From Leptofilum sp041987425 (GTDB lineage: Bacteria > Chloroflexota > Anaerolineae > Promineifilales > Promineifilaceae), in NCBI GenBank assembly GCA_041987425.1, contig JBHIWP010000003.1:1-64000 (forward strand): 64,000 bases of DNA, written 5' to 3'. This document shows, one piece after another, positions 36,267 through 47,827 of this stretch (positions are counted from its first letter, which is position 1; each line of letters begins with the position of its first letter). Position numbers and translations under genes: made by a program. The notes beneath the pieces were generated by a model. That model saw only the letters and a program-made list of their open reading frames with translations. It searched no databases and had not been told where the DNA came from.

Positions 36267-37424
36267 TCAAGGCCAATTCTCCACCAATGAATAGAGCGCG
36301 CCGGTGTTGCGGATGCCACCTATTTCTGTCGAGCCGCCAATGATGTATAATTTTGTGCCAATAGCAGCCAGTGCCAAACCGTGCATACGTGTTGGCAGAG
36401 TAAATGGCGCAACTTCCCAGCGCCGCGTTTCGGGATCATAGACTTCTAGCGTGAAAATTAATGTTTGGGGAGAGAATAATTCTCCACCAGCCACAACGAT
36501 TTTGCCATCGATGATCGCGGCGCCAAAGCCACTCCGAGGGAAGCGCATTCCCTGGCTGGGCCGCCAGCTATTGTCCTCAGGATCATAAATCTCGACCGAA
36601 GTCATGCCGCCGTCCCAGCGACCACCCAAGGCGTAAATTTCTCCGTCCAGCACGACCGCCTGATTGTGTTCTCTGGGTCGGCGCAGGTCGGCCATTGCTG
36701 TCCAGGTGTTTGTGGGGGGATGGTAGCGAAGTAAAGCATTTGTGCTGCTGGCTGTCATACCACCGACGTAGTAAATGTACTCTCCGAGGGTAACGGCCGT
36801 TCCCGCGTGGCGAACTTCCGGCAGGAGACCCACTTCCTGCCAGCTATCTGTAGCAAATTCATAGCGCAAGGCAGCGGTTACGGCTGGGTTTCCGGCGTCA
36901 AGTTTGCGCGAGAAAACGTAAATGTCTCCGGCGTAAGCGGCGATGCCGTAATGGTCAGTGGGAAACGGCAGGTCGGCCAGCCGCTCCCACCGATCTTGCT
37001 CAGGATCGTACACTTGAAACACCCGTTGACTCTCCAGAGTGGAGTCTAAGGTAGCTCCGCCAGCAATGTAGATACGGCCGTCTAGCACAAGCGCCGGCAT
37101 TTCCGATTGGGCGGACAACATGCTGCTTAATCGCTGCCAGGTGGCTGGCGTTGGCGTAGGTGCTGGAGTGTCAGGAGGGGAGGTCGTTGTTGAAGCAGCA
37201 GAGATTGCCGTTGTGGTTGGGAGAAGGAGTGTCGCAGTGAAGGTAGCTTCAGGAGTAGGAGTCGCTGAAGGTTGGGGCGCGATTGTTGTGGCTGGTGCTG
37301 CTGAAGGCGACAGGGTTGATGGTAAGCTGGTGGAATTTGACTGACACCCAAACTGAGACAACAATCCAAGCAACAAAAGCCCGGCCACAAGCTTTACCGA
37401 AGTATGAATGCGGGAGGATTTCAT
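36267..37424 (-). CDS. Kelch-repeat lipoprotein
   Basis: The 385-residue protein has a lipoprotein signal with lipobox SQFGC (Cys27) and a Ser/Thr/Pro-rich linker to about 90. About six Kelch blades follow (RIYIAGGATLD; DIYVFSRK; YIYYVGGMT; EIYALGGRW; KIVVAGGEL; KLYIIGGST), enough for one beta propeller. It is probably displayed outside the membrane. Binding partner unknown. Confidence 0.87.
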   Translation of the reverse strand: MKSSRIHTSVKLVAGLLLLGLLSQFGCQSNSTSLPSTLSPSAAPATTIAPQPSATPTPEATFTATLLLPTTTAISAASTTTSPPDTPAPTPTPATWQRLSSMLSAQSEMPALVLDGRIYIAGGATLDSTLESQRVFQVYDPEQDRWERLADLPFPTDHYGIAAYAGDIYVFSRKLDAGNPAVTAALRYEFATDSWQEVGLLPEVRHAGTAVTLGEYIYYVGGMTASSTNALLRYHPPTNTWTAMADLRRPREHNQAVVLDGEIYALGGRWDGGMTSVEIYDPEDNSWRPSQGMRFPRSGFGAAIIDGKIVVAGGELFSPQTLIFTLEVYDPETRRWEVAPFTLPTRMHGLALAAIGTKLYIIGGSTEIGGIRNTGALYSLVENWP

Positions 37425-37595
37425 AATGCGCCTAACCTTTTGCGTATGGGTAGCAGGCTTTTACTACTTTGATTAGACGCAGGATGTCCCTTAGTTTTGC
37501 ATTTGTTGAAACGCTTAATCTGTTGCGGAATAGAAATAGGAACGGCCGTATCCCACAAAAGGCACGGCAATTTCTCCCAATTACAAATTACTCAA

Positions 37596-39413
<1,818 letters not shown>

Positions 39414-39443
39414 AGATTTTTCTCCTTGCGGTCAAATTTTGAA

Positions 39444-39489
39444 GGAGACCAGCGACTGGGGAGTTAGAGTTTAATTCTCTCTGGTCTCC
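39444..39489. repeat. Inverted repeat of the GGAGACCAG word family
   Basis: GGAGACCAG (39444-39452) and CTGGTCTCC (39481-39489) flank an inner AGAG...CTCT pair, so a cruciform can form. The following AGTCTCCAATCT resembles words at 12871-12900. It lies in the 193-bp divergent spacer; a TATAAT at 39567-39572 may serve the kinase gene. Confidence 0.5.
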
Positions 39490-39606
39490 AGTCTCCAATC
39501 TGTTTGCTTTTCTATTGAAACACGAATCAAGGAAAATGGCGACTGCAAATTCTGGACTGCCTCAGGTATAATCCAATCACCAAACTGTTGGAGAAGCGTT
39601 TACGTC

Positions 39607-41586
39607 ATGAAGCCATCTTTTTTCCAGTTATTTAAGCAGCGTTTTCAGGCCCTGGTGCGGCTGGAGCGGCTGGGGGTTCCAGAGGCGAAGATCCGCCAGG
39701 CGCTGCACAAAACGCAGATGGACGGATTGCCGTTTATCTACTTTAGCTTTGGCGTCATGTTTTTTGTATATGCCCTCATTCAATATTATTTGCTAAATGA
39801 AGCGGGGCGGTTGCTGATGGTGCAGGTGGCTGTGGGCAGCGGCGTTTTTTTGCTGGCCGGTTTTGTGGTGCTGCTGCAAGGGCGGGTGCCTGCCAAATAT
39901 GCTGAACGAGGAACGGCCGTTGTAGCCGCCGTCATCCTGTTTACCATCCTGCTTCGCTTTTATTTGAATCCCATCCCGAATCAGTCGGCCAATTTGGCCC
40001 TCTTTTTATTTGGTGCTGGTGTCATGTTTACCTCCTTGCACTGGTACGTCGTTATGCAGGCTATATGCTGGGTAGCCTGGGGTATCATTTTTTGGCTGCA
40101 TCCCAATCAGCCGGAATGGCAATATTTTGGCGTTATGATCTTTGTGGCGACATTCACCGGCCTGGTTGCATATTGGGTACGAATGCACGCTCTGGAAAAA
40201 GCAGAGATTTTTCGCTTCGTCGAGCAGCGTCAGCGCAAAGAGCTGGTGCAGCGCACGGTGCAGCAGCAAACCAGCTATGGCGTTGGCCAGCGCATCACGT
40301 CCATCCTGGAGCTAGCTTCGTTGCTAGACCAAATAGCAACGCTTATCTGGCAAAAGTATGATGTTTACTATGTGGGGGTCTTTTTGCCAAACAAGAACCA
40401 GCTGGCAATCGAGGCCGTGGCGGAAGCCGGGCAAGGCGTGCCGGAAGGGGGATTACGGCTAAAAGCTGGCCTGAAAGGGCTGGTTGGTTGGGTGATGGCT
40501 AACGGACGGCCGTTGTGCATTGATGACATCACCCGTGATTTTCGCTACAAGGCGGATGAAAAAGCGCCAAACGCCAGTTCAGAGATTCTGCTGCCGCTGA
40601 AAATGGGGGATAAGGTCCTGGGCGTGCTCGATTTGCAGAGCGATCAGCGGTCTGCGTTCTCTCCCCACGAAATTCCCAACTTTCAGCTCTTGGCCGACCA
40701 GGTGGCCATTGCCCTGGAAAATGCCCAGCTTTATGCCGAAATCAAGCGGTTTAACCAGCAGCTGGAGCAAAAAGTGGCCGAGCGCACCCAGGCGCTTCAG
40801 GAAGCCTATGGGCAGCTAGAGCGCCTGGACAAAACGAAAACGGATTTCATAACCATTGCCTCGCATGAAATGCGCACTCCCTTGACGATTGTAAACTTCA
40901 ATGCCCAAATGCTGCTGGAGGATGAGGAGATTTTAGCAAATAGCTACCATAGAAAGTGGGCCGAAGGCATTGGCCGCGGGGCGGCTCGCCTGGAAGAAGT
41001 GGTACAAAGTATGCTGGATGTGGCCAAGATAGACAGCAGTTCGCTAGAGCTTTACCTGGCTCCGGTAGATGTACCGTTCTTGCTGCGGCAAATTTGCAAA
41101 CGGTTTACACAAGCACAGGTGGAGCGTCAGATTGCACTCAATCTAGATGATTTGGTGAAGTTGCCAGAAGTGGAAGGCGATGTAGAGGCTTTGCAAAAAG
41201 TGTTTTACCAAGTGTTGGTCAATGCCATTAAGTATACACCTGATGGCGGCAGGGTGTGGGTATACGGCCGTTTCCATCCACCAACGGAGGCCAATGTCAG
41301 CGCTGCCGGTGAAGTAGAAATTGTCATTGCCGACAGCGGCGTGGGCATTGCCCCCGAGATACAGGATCTGATTTTTGAGAAGTTTTATCAGACGGGGGAA
41401 GTGATGCTGCACTCCTCTGGCAAAACCAGCTTTAAAGGGGGCGGTGCTGGGTTGGGTTTAGCCATTGCCAGGGGGATTGTGGAGGCGCACAACGGCCGTA
41501 TCTGGGTTGAAAGCGAAGGCTACGATGAAGACCTACTCCCCGGCAGCCAGTTTCACATTATCCTTCCCCTTAAGCAGCCTAAATAA
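39607..41586 (+). CDS. Membrane GAF-domain sensor histidine kinase
   Basis: The 659-residue protein has six predicted membrane helices (about 38-200), a GAF domain (about 232-375), and a coiled-coil linker (RFNQQLEQKVAERTQALQEA). HisKA follows with phospho-acceptor His420 in IASHEMRTPLTIV, then HATPase with ADSGVGIAPEI and GGGAGLGLAIARG. No response regulator is adjacent, so it is an orphan kinase. The lack of an extracellular loop suggests intramembrane or cytosolic sensing. Confidence 0.9.
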   Translation: MKPSFFQLFKQRFQALVRLERLGVPEAKIRQALHKTQMDGLPFIYFSFGVMFFVYALIQYYLLNEAGRLLMVQVAVGSGVFLLAGFVVLLQGRVPAKYAERGTAVVAAVILFTILLRFYLNPIPNQSANLALFLFGAGVMFTSLHWYVVMQAICWVAWGIIFWLHPNQPEWQYFGVMIFVATFTGLVAYWVRMHALEKAEIFRFVEQRQRKELVQRTVQQQTSYGVGQRITSILELASLLDQIATLIWQKYDVYYVGVFLPNKNQLAIEAVAEAGQGVPEGGLRLKAGLKGLVGWVMANGRPLCIDDITRDFRYKADEKAPNASSEILLPLKMGDKVLGVLDLQSDQRSAFSPHEIPNFQLLADQVAIALENAQLYAEIKRFNQQLEQKVAERTQALQEAYGQLERLDKTKTDFITIASHEMRTPLTIVNFNAQMLLEDEEILANSYHRKWAEGIGRGAARLEEVVQSMLDVAKIDSSSLELYLAPVDVPFLLRQICKRFTQAQVERQIALNLDDLVKLPEVEGDVEALQKVFYQVLVNAIKYTPDGGRVWVYGRFHPPTEANVSAAGEVEIVIADSGVGIAPEIQDLIFEKFYQTGEVMLHSSGKTSFKGGGAGLGLAIARGIVEAHNGRIWVESEGYDEDLLPGSQFHIILPLKQPK

Positions 41587-41593
41587 ATCTCAA

Positions 41594-42700
41594 TCACTCG
41601 TTCTCATTACTCGGTGCTTCTCGCTCGCGTTTGTGGGTGGCTACTTCCTTCTTGAGCCGCTCATTTTCTTTGGTGGCGCGATACGTTAGATAGGCCAGGG
41701 CTAGACCCAGCGGCCCGCCGGTGCCCAGCAGCAGCAGCACGTTGTCGGCCAGCCCATCCATAACCTGGGTCCAGCGGCTTTTGGGCAGCACGCGAATATT
41801 GCGTGAGATGCTTTGGGTCAGGAAAGGCAGATCGTTCTGTACTTTTGACTCTTTATACAAATTGATGGTGATGACTTGGGCGTCACCTGGGGTCATGGCG
41901 ATGACGTCCCAGGTCCAGACGGCAGGCAGGGTTGTGCTGATGACGCGCGGCAACCTTACGTTGTCGCCGCCGCTGGGAAAAACTTCAAAAGCGGGTGCGT
42001 TTAGCTCAGCAGACATCAGCGGAAATAGATTAATTGTCTGCTCATAGTAGGCGCGTTCGCCATCGTCGTAGCTGGCATCAATGCGCACGACGCCGGTAAC
42101 GTGCGGCTCGTGTTCGCCAATGGTAGCCAGCGCCGGGTCCGCAATAATCTCCACGGTGATAACCCCGCTTTCTTCTACGACCATTGCCAGGGGATGGGTG
42201 ATTTCCAGGCGGCCGGTTGGCTCTAATTCGTTGGGGGGAACGGCCGTTTCTTCCGCTGCATCACTTTCTATTGTGGCGGTTGGCAGAGGCGTGTTGGTTG
42301 GGGTGATGGGAACGGCTGTTTCTGCCACAGCCTGTTCAGGAATGACCAGTACCTGTCCGGCGGAAATGGCATTGGGGTTCGTTAGATCGTTGGCTTCCGC
42401 CAGCTCTTCTACGGACACTTCAAATCTGTTGCCGATGGTTGCCAGGGTGTCGCCCGGCTGGATGACATAGGTGGTGACGGTGGCGGTTGGGGTCAGCGTG
42501 GCCGTTGCGGTAAGGGCGCCTGCCGGTTCTGCAGGATTTGTGGTTGGTTCAGGCCGCTCGCCCTGGGGTTCCTGTGGTCTGGGGATGGGCGTGGTTGTTG
42601 GCGGGAGTGTGACGACTTCGCCTGAGCCCGCCAGATTGCAGGAAACGGCCGTTACCGTACAAATGATCAGTAAAGAGACAAAAACAGCGATTTGCTTCAT
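41594..42700 (-). CDS. LysM lipoprotein with C-terminal membrane anchor
   Basis: The 368-residue protein has a lipobox (TAVSC, about Cys21) and a Pro/Thr-rich linker. A LysM module begins YVIQPGDTLATIGNRF (about 79-122), then a Ser/Thr/Pro linker and an Ig-like beta domain. A C-terminal membrane helix (LLLLGTGGPLGLALAYLTY) and a charged tail follow. Anchoring at both ends is unusual and would tether it across the wall space. It is convergent with the GAF kinase gene (7-bp gap). Confidence 0.8.
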   Translation of the reverse strand: MKQIAVFVSLLIICTVTAVSCNLAGSGEVVTLPPTTTPIPRPQEPQGERPEPTTNPAEPAGALTATATLTPTATVTTYVIQPGDTLATIGNRFEVSVEELAEANDLTNPNAISAGQVLVIPEQAVAETAVPITPTNTPLPTATIESDAAEETAVPPNELEPTGRLEITHPLAMVVEESGVITVEIIADPALATIGEHEPHVTGVVRIDASYDDGERAYYEQTINLFPLMSAELNAPAFEVFPSGGDNVRLPRVISTTLPAVWTWDVIAMTPGDAQVITINLYKESKVQNDLPFLTQSISRNIRVLPKSRWTQVMDGLADNVLLLLGTGGPLGLALAYLTYRATKENERLKKEVATHKREREAPSNENE

Positions 42701-42865
42701 GATCCTACCTCGTTTTATGCCGACTTCTTTCGCGTCGTTACTAATGCACCCTCAGCTAAAAATATTAGTTGAAATTCAAATTATGTCAAATAAAAGCCAG
42801 GGTGTATCGGCAGCCAAAAATGCTTGGAATGCTATAAGAGTTGTTCGCCTTGGTATGAGTAGGAA

Positions 42866-42894
42866 TTGACAAAGAAATTGTGAGTGGATACAGT
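42866..42894 (+). promoter_or_regulatory. Promoter of the zinc-uptake cluster
   Basis: TTGACA (42866-42871) and TACAGT (42889-42894) with a 17-bp spacer lie 33 bp before the His-rich gene. No clear Zur palindrome is visible. Confidence 0.6.
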
Positions 42895-42927
42895 TTTGCC
42901 TTGTTGGCAAGCAAGAGGAACTGAGAA

Positions 42928-43296
42928 TTGCGACTACACTTTGCGTCATTCATGAGGAAACAGAAAACCTGCCTTCATCTTGTGATGGTGATGGGGGTAT
43001 TTTTGTATCTCTATAGTCCATTCCTGGATCATTGGTTAGGCAATGAAGTCTACGCCAGACCACACACCCACACGCACTTTTCTGAAGATGCTGACCAGGA
43101 CCAGCATGATCAGCACGAAGAAGGGTTCCTTTGTTTTTTGGATATTGACATGCTCCTGGCCCTGCTGCTGGCTTTTAATATTGAGCCCAGTCCTAATCTT
43201 GGGCAGCACCTTCACCTGATTTTCAAGTTGGCACACTTTTATTTTCAGGTCTCACTCATTGAGCTTGCCTCACCAGATCCCCCTCCAAATATCTAA
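42928..43296 (+). CDS. His-rich small membrane protein
   Basis: The 122-residue protein has one or two hydrophobic segments (about 18-32, and LLALLLAFNIE near 76). Between them is a His/Asp run (RPHTHTHFSEDADQDQHDQH, about 46-65) suited to binding zinc or copper. TTG 42928 has GAGG upstream, while ATG 42952 lacks a site, so the TTG start is kept. It precedes the ZrgA-type gene and is likely part of the metal-uptake unit, but the family is not recognised. Confidence 0.6.
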   Translation: MRLHFASFMRKQKTCLHLVMVMGVFLYLYSPFLDHWLGNEVYARPHTHTHFSEDADQDQHDQHEEGFLCFLDIDMLLALLLAFNIEPSPNLGQHLHLIFKLAHFYFQVSLIELASPDPPPNI

Positions 43297-43434
43297 ACCC
43301 AAACCTGTTAAACATCTTAGATCACCATAGGCCTCGTTAGAGAGCCTATCTGTTCTTGTTTGTAACACAAATACTGAACCGGTTGCTTACTGTTACCGGC
43401 TAAATTCACGCCCGACCTAAATTTAGGAGAAATA

Positions 43435-44115
43435 ATGTTTAGATATTTGTTGATCATTTGCTTATTACTGATGGTGTCTGCTGCTTGCTCGCCCACGGCA
43501 GAGGAAGCAGCAGAGCCTCAACCTGCGACAGGCGAAAACATGTCTGGGGAAGAGCATGAGCAGGAAGACGAGGACAACGAGGAGCACGACGTAGAACATG
43601 GAGAGGAAGATGAGCACGAAGAACATGAGGAAGATGATGACCATCGTGATCATGATGCTCATGAGCACGGTGCGGCAACCCTGACAATTGCCTGGTCCGG
43701 CAACGAGCTGGCTATCGATTTAGAAACGCCGGCCTACAATGTGGTTGGTTTTGAATACGCACCTGCCTCAGAGGAAGAGAAAGCGCTGTTTGAAGAAAGT
43801 GTAGCTGCGCTAGAAGCGGGAAACCTGCTGCAGCTTAGTCCGGAAGCAGACTGCACGTTTACATCTGCAGTGGTTGAGACTGAATTGGATGAAGCAGAAC
43901 ACGAGGAAGGAGAAGAAGAGGAGGAGACCCATTCTGACATTGATGTCGCTTATTCCGTTCAGTGCCAGAATCCCGACGACCTTGAATCATTGGATGCCAG
44001 TGGCTTATTTGACCGCTTCCCTAATTTTGAGGAAGTACAAGTTCAATGGATTTCTGATACACAACAATCCACTACGGAACTGACACCAGACGACCCGATT
44101 GTTTCGCTTAGATAA
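43435..44115 (+). CDS. ZrgA/DUF2796-type metal-binding lipoprotein
   Basis: The 226-residue lipoprotein (lipobox VSAAC, Cys18) has a very long His/Glu/Asp tract (about 38-80). A DUF2796-like beta domain follows (GAATLTIAWSGNELAIDLETPAYNVVGFEYAP), with a second acidic His-containing loop near 150-168. DUF2796 is the ZrgA family linked to zinc uptake in Vibrio. The His-rich tract would bind zinc outside the membrane. It heads an operon with the ABC ATPase, permease and DUF3299 genes. Confidence 0.82.
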   Translation: MFRYLLIICLLLMVSAACSPTAEEAAEPQPATGENMSGEEHEQEDEDNEEHDVEHGEEDEHEEHEEDDDHRDHDAHEHGAATLTIAWSGNELAIDLETPAYNVVGFEYAPASEEEKALFEESVAALEAGNLLQLSPEADCTFTSAVVETELDEAEHEEGEEEEETHSDIDVAYSVQCQNPDDLESLDASGLFDRFPNFEEVQVQWISDTQQSTTELTPDDPIVSLR

Positions 44116-44178
44116 AGCGTCAGCATCTTCCTGGAGATCTTCGGTCTTCGGGAAGATGCCTGACCACAATGGATAACG

Positions 44179-44874
44179 ATGACTGAATCCATCATTCACT
44201 TACAAGATGTGCACTTTCGTTGGCCTGGGCAGGAAAATGATTTGCTGCATCTCCCTGAACTGGTTGTCAAAAAGGGAGAGCATCTTTTTATACAGGGGCC
44301 GAGCGGCAGCGGTAAAACGACACTGCTTAACTTGCTCACGGGGATTAACCAGCCCAGCTCAGGTTCAATAACTGTATTGGGTGTGCCTTTAGAGCGTTTA
44401 AGCAACAGCGAACGTGACCAATTTCGCGCCGATCATTTAGGGGTAATCTTCCAACAATTTAACTTACTGCCCTATCTTTCGCTCTTGGAAAATGTGCAGC
44501 TTCCTTGCGGGTTTTCGTCGCGTAAGAAGGCGAATGCAGGTGACATAGAAGCCACGGCCTTGCGCTTGTTGGCTCAGCTAAACATTACTGGTTCGCTCCT
44601 GAATCAGCCTGTTTCCAAATTGAGTGTGGGGCAGCAGCAGCGAACGGCCGTTGCCCGCGCCCTTATTGGTAGTCCAGAGATTGTTATTGCTGACGAACCG
44701 ACCTCGGCTTTGGATAGCGATAACCGAGACCGGTTTTTGGAGCTTCTGTTTCGGCAAACCGAAGCGCTAGGAAGCACGTTGATTTTTGTTAGCCATGATC
44801 AATACATCGCCAATCAGTTTGAACACGTCGTTGATCTAACCCAAATCAATATGGCAAGGAACGGTGCCTCATGA
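44179..44874 (+). CDS. ABC transporter ATPase (LolD/MacB class)
   Basis: The 231-residue protein has Walker A GPSGSGKTTLL (about 37-47), Q loop, signature LSVGQQQRTAVARAL, Walker B IVIADEPTSALD and the H-loop in FVSHDQ. It belongs to the LolD/MacB group that drives FtsX-like permeases. Its ATGA overlap with the permease gene (44871-44874) shows coupling. In this context it most likely powers a Zrg-type zinc system. Confidence 0.92.
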   Translation: MTESIIHLQDVHFRWPGQENDLLHLPELVVKKGEHLFIQGPSGSGKTTLLNLLTGINQPSSGSITVLGVPLERLSNSERDQFRADHLGVIFQQFNLLPYLSLLENVQLPCGFSSRKKANAGDIEATALRLLAQLNITGSLLNQPVSKLSVGQQQRTAVARALIGSPEIVIADEPTSALDSDNRDRFLELLFRQTEALGSTLIFVSHDQYIANQFEHVVDLTQINMARNGAS

Positions 44875-46127
44875 TGCTGATTAGAATTGTGCTAAAGAGC
44901 GCCTGGCATCGGCGCACCAGCTTGCTATTGACGATCTTTTCAATTGCAATCAGCGTCTCGTTGCTGTTGGGGGTCGACAAAATACGGAAAGAAGCCAAGA
45001 ACAGCTTCATTAACACCATTTCACAAACGGATCTCATTGTGGGAGCGCGCAGTGGCCCTACAAATCTATTGCTTTACAGTGTGTTTCATATTGGTAATGC
45101 CACGAATAACGTCTCCTGGGAATCTTATGAAGAGATAGCTGACTTGGATGAAGTCGCCTGGTCAGTTCCCATCTCCTTAGGTGATTCTCATCGCGGTTTC
45201 CGCGTCATGGGAACCAGCGCTGATTATTTTGAATATTATCAGTACGGTCAAAGTCAGCAGCTTTCATTTGCTGAGGGGAAGCAATTTGCCGATTTATATG
45301 AGGCGGTTATCGGAGCCGACGTAGCCCGGGAACTTGATTATCGGGTGGGAGATAAGATCATAATTGCCCACGGCCTTGTTTCTGCGGAGTTTTCCCAGCA
45401 TGATGACAAGCCGTTTGTAGTAGCGGGCATTTTGGGGAAAACAGGTACGCCGGTTGATCGCACCGTGCATGTCTCTTTAGAAGGTATCGAAGCGATACAT
45501 ATAGATTGGCAAAGTGGAACACGCTCTCCGCTGCAGCTATCGGCCGAACAGGCCCGCCAAATGAATCTACAACCGAAAACAATCACGGCCTTTATGCTCG
45601 GGTTAGACAACCGGCTAAACACTTTTCGCTTGCAAAGAGAAATTACGGAATATCATGAAGAGCCGTTGCTGGCAATTATTCCGGGTGTGACGCTGGCTGA
45701 ACTGTGGCAGACCATTTCTGTATTTGAACAGATACTACTGGTAATTTCTGGGTTTGTCTTGATGGCTGGCTTGCTAGGGATGTTGACTACGCTTTTGTCC
45801 ACGTTAAACGAGCGTCGCCGCGAAATGGCTGTGTTACGGGCCGTCGGTGCCCACCCCTATCATATTATTTTGCTGTTTATGTTGGAAACGTTTTTCATTG
45901 TTTTCGCTGGCTGTTTGGCCGGTGTAAGTGCGTTGTATTTGCTGCTGTTTGTAACACGGCCGTTTCTGGTGCAATCGTATGGCATCAACCTCGCTATTAC
46001 CCCACCGGATGGGCAGCAGTGGATGCTGTTTACGGTCGTGTTGTTGCTCGGCATTCTCGTCAGTTTAATACCGGGCACCATAGCCTATAAACGATCCTTA
46101 CAAGATGGTTTAGCCATCAAAATATAA
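44871..46127 (+). CDS. FtsX/MacB-type ABC permease
   Basis: The 418-residue protein has one N-terminal membrane helix (about 14-32), a large extracytoplasmic MacB_PCD domain (about 40-270; FLVGA-like DLIVGARSGPTNLLLYSVFH), and three C-terminal helices (from about 280) with the ERRREMAVLRAVGA motif. FtsX-type permeases usually transduce force rather than pass ions. With ZrgA-type and DUF3299 neighbours it fits the Zrg zinc system of Vibrio. Confidence 0.87.
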   Translation: MMLIRIVLKSAWHRRTSLLLTIFSIAISVSLLLGVDKIRKEAKNSFINTISQTDLIVGARSGPTNLLLYSVFHIGNATNNVSWESYEEIADLDEVAWSVPISLGDSHRGFRVMGTSADYFEYYQYGQSQQLSFAEGKQFADLYEAVIGADVARELDYRVGDKIIIAHGLVSAEFSQHDDKPFVVAGILGKTGTPVDRTVHVSLEGIEAIHIDWQSGTRSPLQLSAEQARQMNLQPKTITAFMLGLDNRLNTFRLQREITEYHEEPLLAIIPGVTLAELWQTISVFEQILLVISGFVLMAGLLGMLTTLLSTLNERRREMAVLRAVGAHPYHIILLFMLETFFIVFAGCLAGVSALYLLLFVTRPFLVQSYGINLAITPPDGQQWMLFTVVLLLGILVSLIPGTIAYKRSLQDGLAIKI

Positions 46128-46149
46128 GAAGCGGAATGAGGTGCATATC

Positions 46150-47061
46150 ATGATTAATTTTAGACAAACAAAGCGCAGTGGTTTTTATCTTTTTTGGTTT
46201 TTGCTACTGTTTCTATCCACCTCTTGTGGCGCTGCAAAGCAGCCGGAGGAAAAACTCTACCAGATTCCCCCAACTCCTTCCTCTGGACAACCAGTGGAAT
46301 ATGGCGCATCGTTGAGTGAATGGGAAGAAGCAACCCAGGCAAACGCCGCACAGCCGGAAAATAGCGATGGATCGAATGTGACTGCAGCGAATGAACCAGG
46401 GGACTATCCTACTCAAGACGCACCTACGGCAGAACCGGTCGGCGAAGGCTATCCTGGGCCAGAGTTGGAAGAGAACCAGCTCGATAATGGCTCTGTGGAA
46501 TCAGATAATGCAGGTTCTGCAGCCGTTGTCGATGACGTTGCCTCCAATGTAAATACGACTGAGCCTATCCTATTTACATTAAATGATGTGGTCTACCAGG
46601 AAATTATGTGGGATGCGTTGGTGCCTGAGAATTTTACGGCCGCTGCGATTATGGCTAAGTACCAGGATCAATTGGCCGAGTTTGAAGATGGCTCGCCAGA
46701 GGCGTACGAACTGTATACGCAAATGCAGGAAGAGTTTAATAGTGCTCCAGTCAATGAGGCTATGAATGGCGTAATGGTAAGATTACCTGGATTTATCGCT
46801 CCCCTTGATTACTCAGGCGATTTCATTACTGAATTCTTGCTGGTTCCCTATTTTGGCGCCTGTATTCACGTGCCGCCACCCCCTGCCAACCAAACTGTAC
46901 TTGTGAAATTGCCTGAAGGTCAGGGAATTAAGTTTGAGGATGCCTACTATCCATTCTGGATCATGGGACGACTGACGGCCGAGGGGGCGACGACAGATTT
47001 AGCTGAGGCTGGTTATTACATTGAAAATGCTCTTTTTGAGCTTTATTCAGATGACTCGTAG
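46150..47061 (+). CDS. DUF3299 lipoprotein
   Basis: ATG 46150 has GAGG 9-10 nt upstream; a GTG at 46141 is less likely. The 303-residue protein has a lipobox (LSTSC, about Cys26), a long Pro/Glu/Asn-rich linker (about 40-135) and a DUF3299 domain. This contains VRLPGFIAPLDYSG, then EFLLVPYFGACIHVPPPPAN and FWIMGRL. The conserved Cys and His of GACIHVPPPP are candidate metal ligands. It is the last gene of the Zrg-like operon. Confidence 0.83.
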   Translation: MINFRQTKRSGFYLFWFLLLFLSTSCGAAKQPEEKLYQIPPTPSSGQPVEYGASLSEWEEATQANAAQPENSDGSNVTAANEPGDYPTQDAPTAEPVGEGYPGPELEENQLDNGSVESDNAGSAAVVDDVASNVNTTEPILFTLNDVVYQEIMWDALVPENFTAAAIMAKYQDQLAEFEDGSPEAYELYTQMQEEFNSAPVNEAMNGVMVRLPGFIAPLDYSGDFITEFLLVPYFGACIHVPPPPANQTVLVKLPEGQGIKFEDAYYPFWIMGRLTAEGATTDLAEAGYYIENALFELYSDDS

Positions 47062-47147
47062 CTTTGAGCTGGAAGACCTGATTGTGGCTGGTGCCTTTGT
47101 GTACAACAGGCTTGACGTAGCGAGAAACGGCCGTAAGCTCTCTAAAG

Positions 47148-47690
47148 TTATTCAGGCGCGGCAGAAAAGTCGGGCACTGCCCTGGTCGCGGCTTCCTCTT
47201 CCGTTTCAGCTACGCCGTTTGTCTTAATGTCCTCAATCAACCATTCCATTTCTCTAATCTCTTTGCGCTGTGCTTCAATGATCCTTTTCGCCAGATCATG
47301 TACGCGCGGGTCTTCAATACCGGCGCGCTCGCTGGTGAGGATAGCAATAGAGTGGTGGGGAATCATCGCTTCCATGTAATCAACGCCATCGACGGTTGCC
47401 TGACTTCGCACCAACCAAACAGAAAGTAGCATCAGCAGGGCCGCACCCGCAAAGATGGCTGCGTTTGCTTTCTTGTTCTTGTACATTCCCTGCATAAAAG
47501 CCAGCATGATGGCCGTCATGGAACCGCCCATCAGCAGAGACATAAACAGCCGGGTTTCGCTGAACCAGGCGTGATCCACTATTTGGTATGAATTCAGATA
47601 GGTGAGAAAGTACATGACAAGCGTTGATGTGCCAATCATGGCAAAAAATTTCAAGTAGCTGTTACCTTTGTCATCATGATGGTTTTCCAT
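47148..47690 (-). CDS. DUF305 membrane protein
   Basis: The 180-residue protein has three membrane helices (about 12-110) and a DUF305 segment: DYMEAMIPHHSIAILTSERA, then a helix ending QRKEIREMEWLIEDI. The family is a ferritin-like four-helix protein often found near copper and other metal-resistance genes; the HH and Met residues may bind metal. It is convergent with the DUF3299 gene. Confidence 0.85.
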   Translation of the reverse strand: MENHHDDKGNSYLKFFAMIGTSTLVMYFLTYLNSYQIVDHAWFSETRLFMSLLMGGSMTAIMLAFMQGMYKNKKANAAIFAGAALLMLLSVWLVRSQATVDGVDYMEAMIPHHSIAILTSERAGIEDPRVHDLAKRIIEAQRKEIREMEWLIEDIKTNGVAETEEEAATRAVPDFSAAPE

Positions 47691-47827
47691 ACAGTTATCT
47701 CCTCTGATTTTATTTGTTCACAAAAAAAGATAATTCGACTGTATGGAACCAGCGTCCCCTCGTCCATCTATCCCGATATAGAGAGCTGATACAAATACGA
47801 TATGAGTTGCTGTTAAAAAAGACAGTC

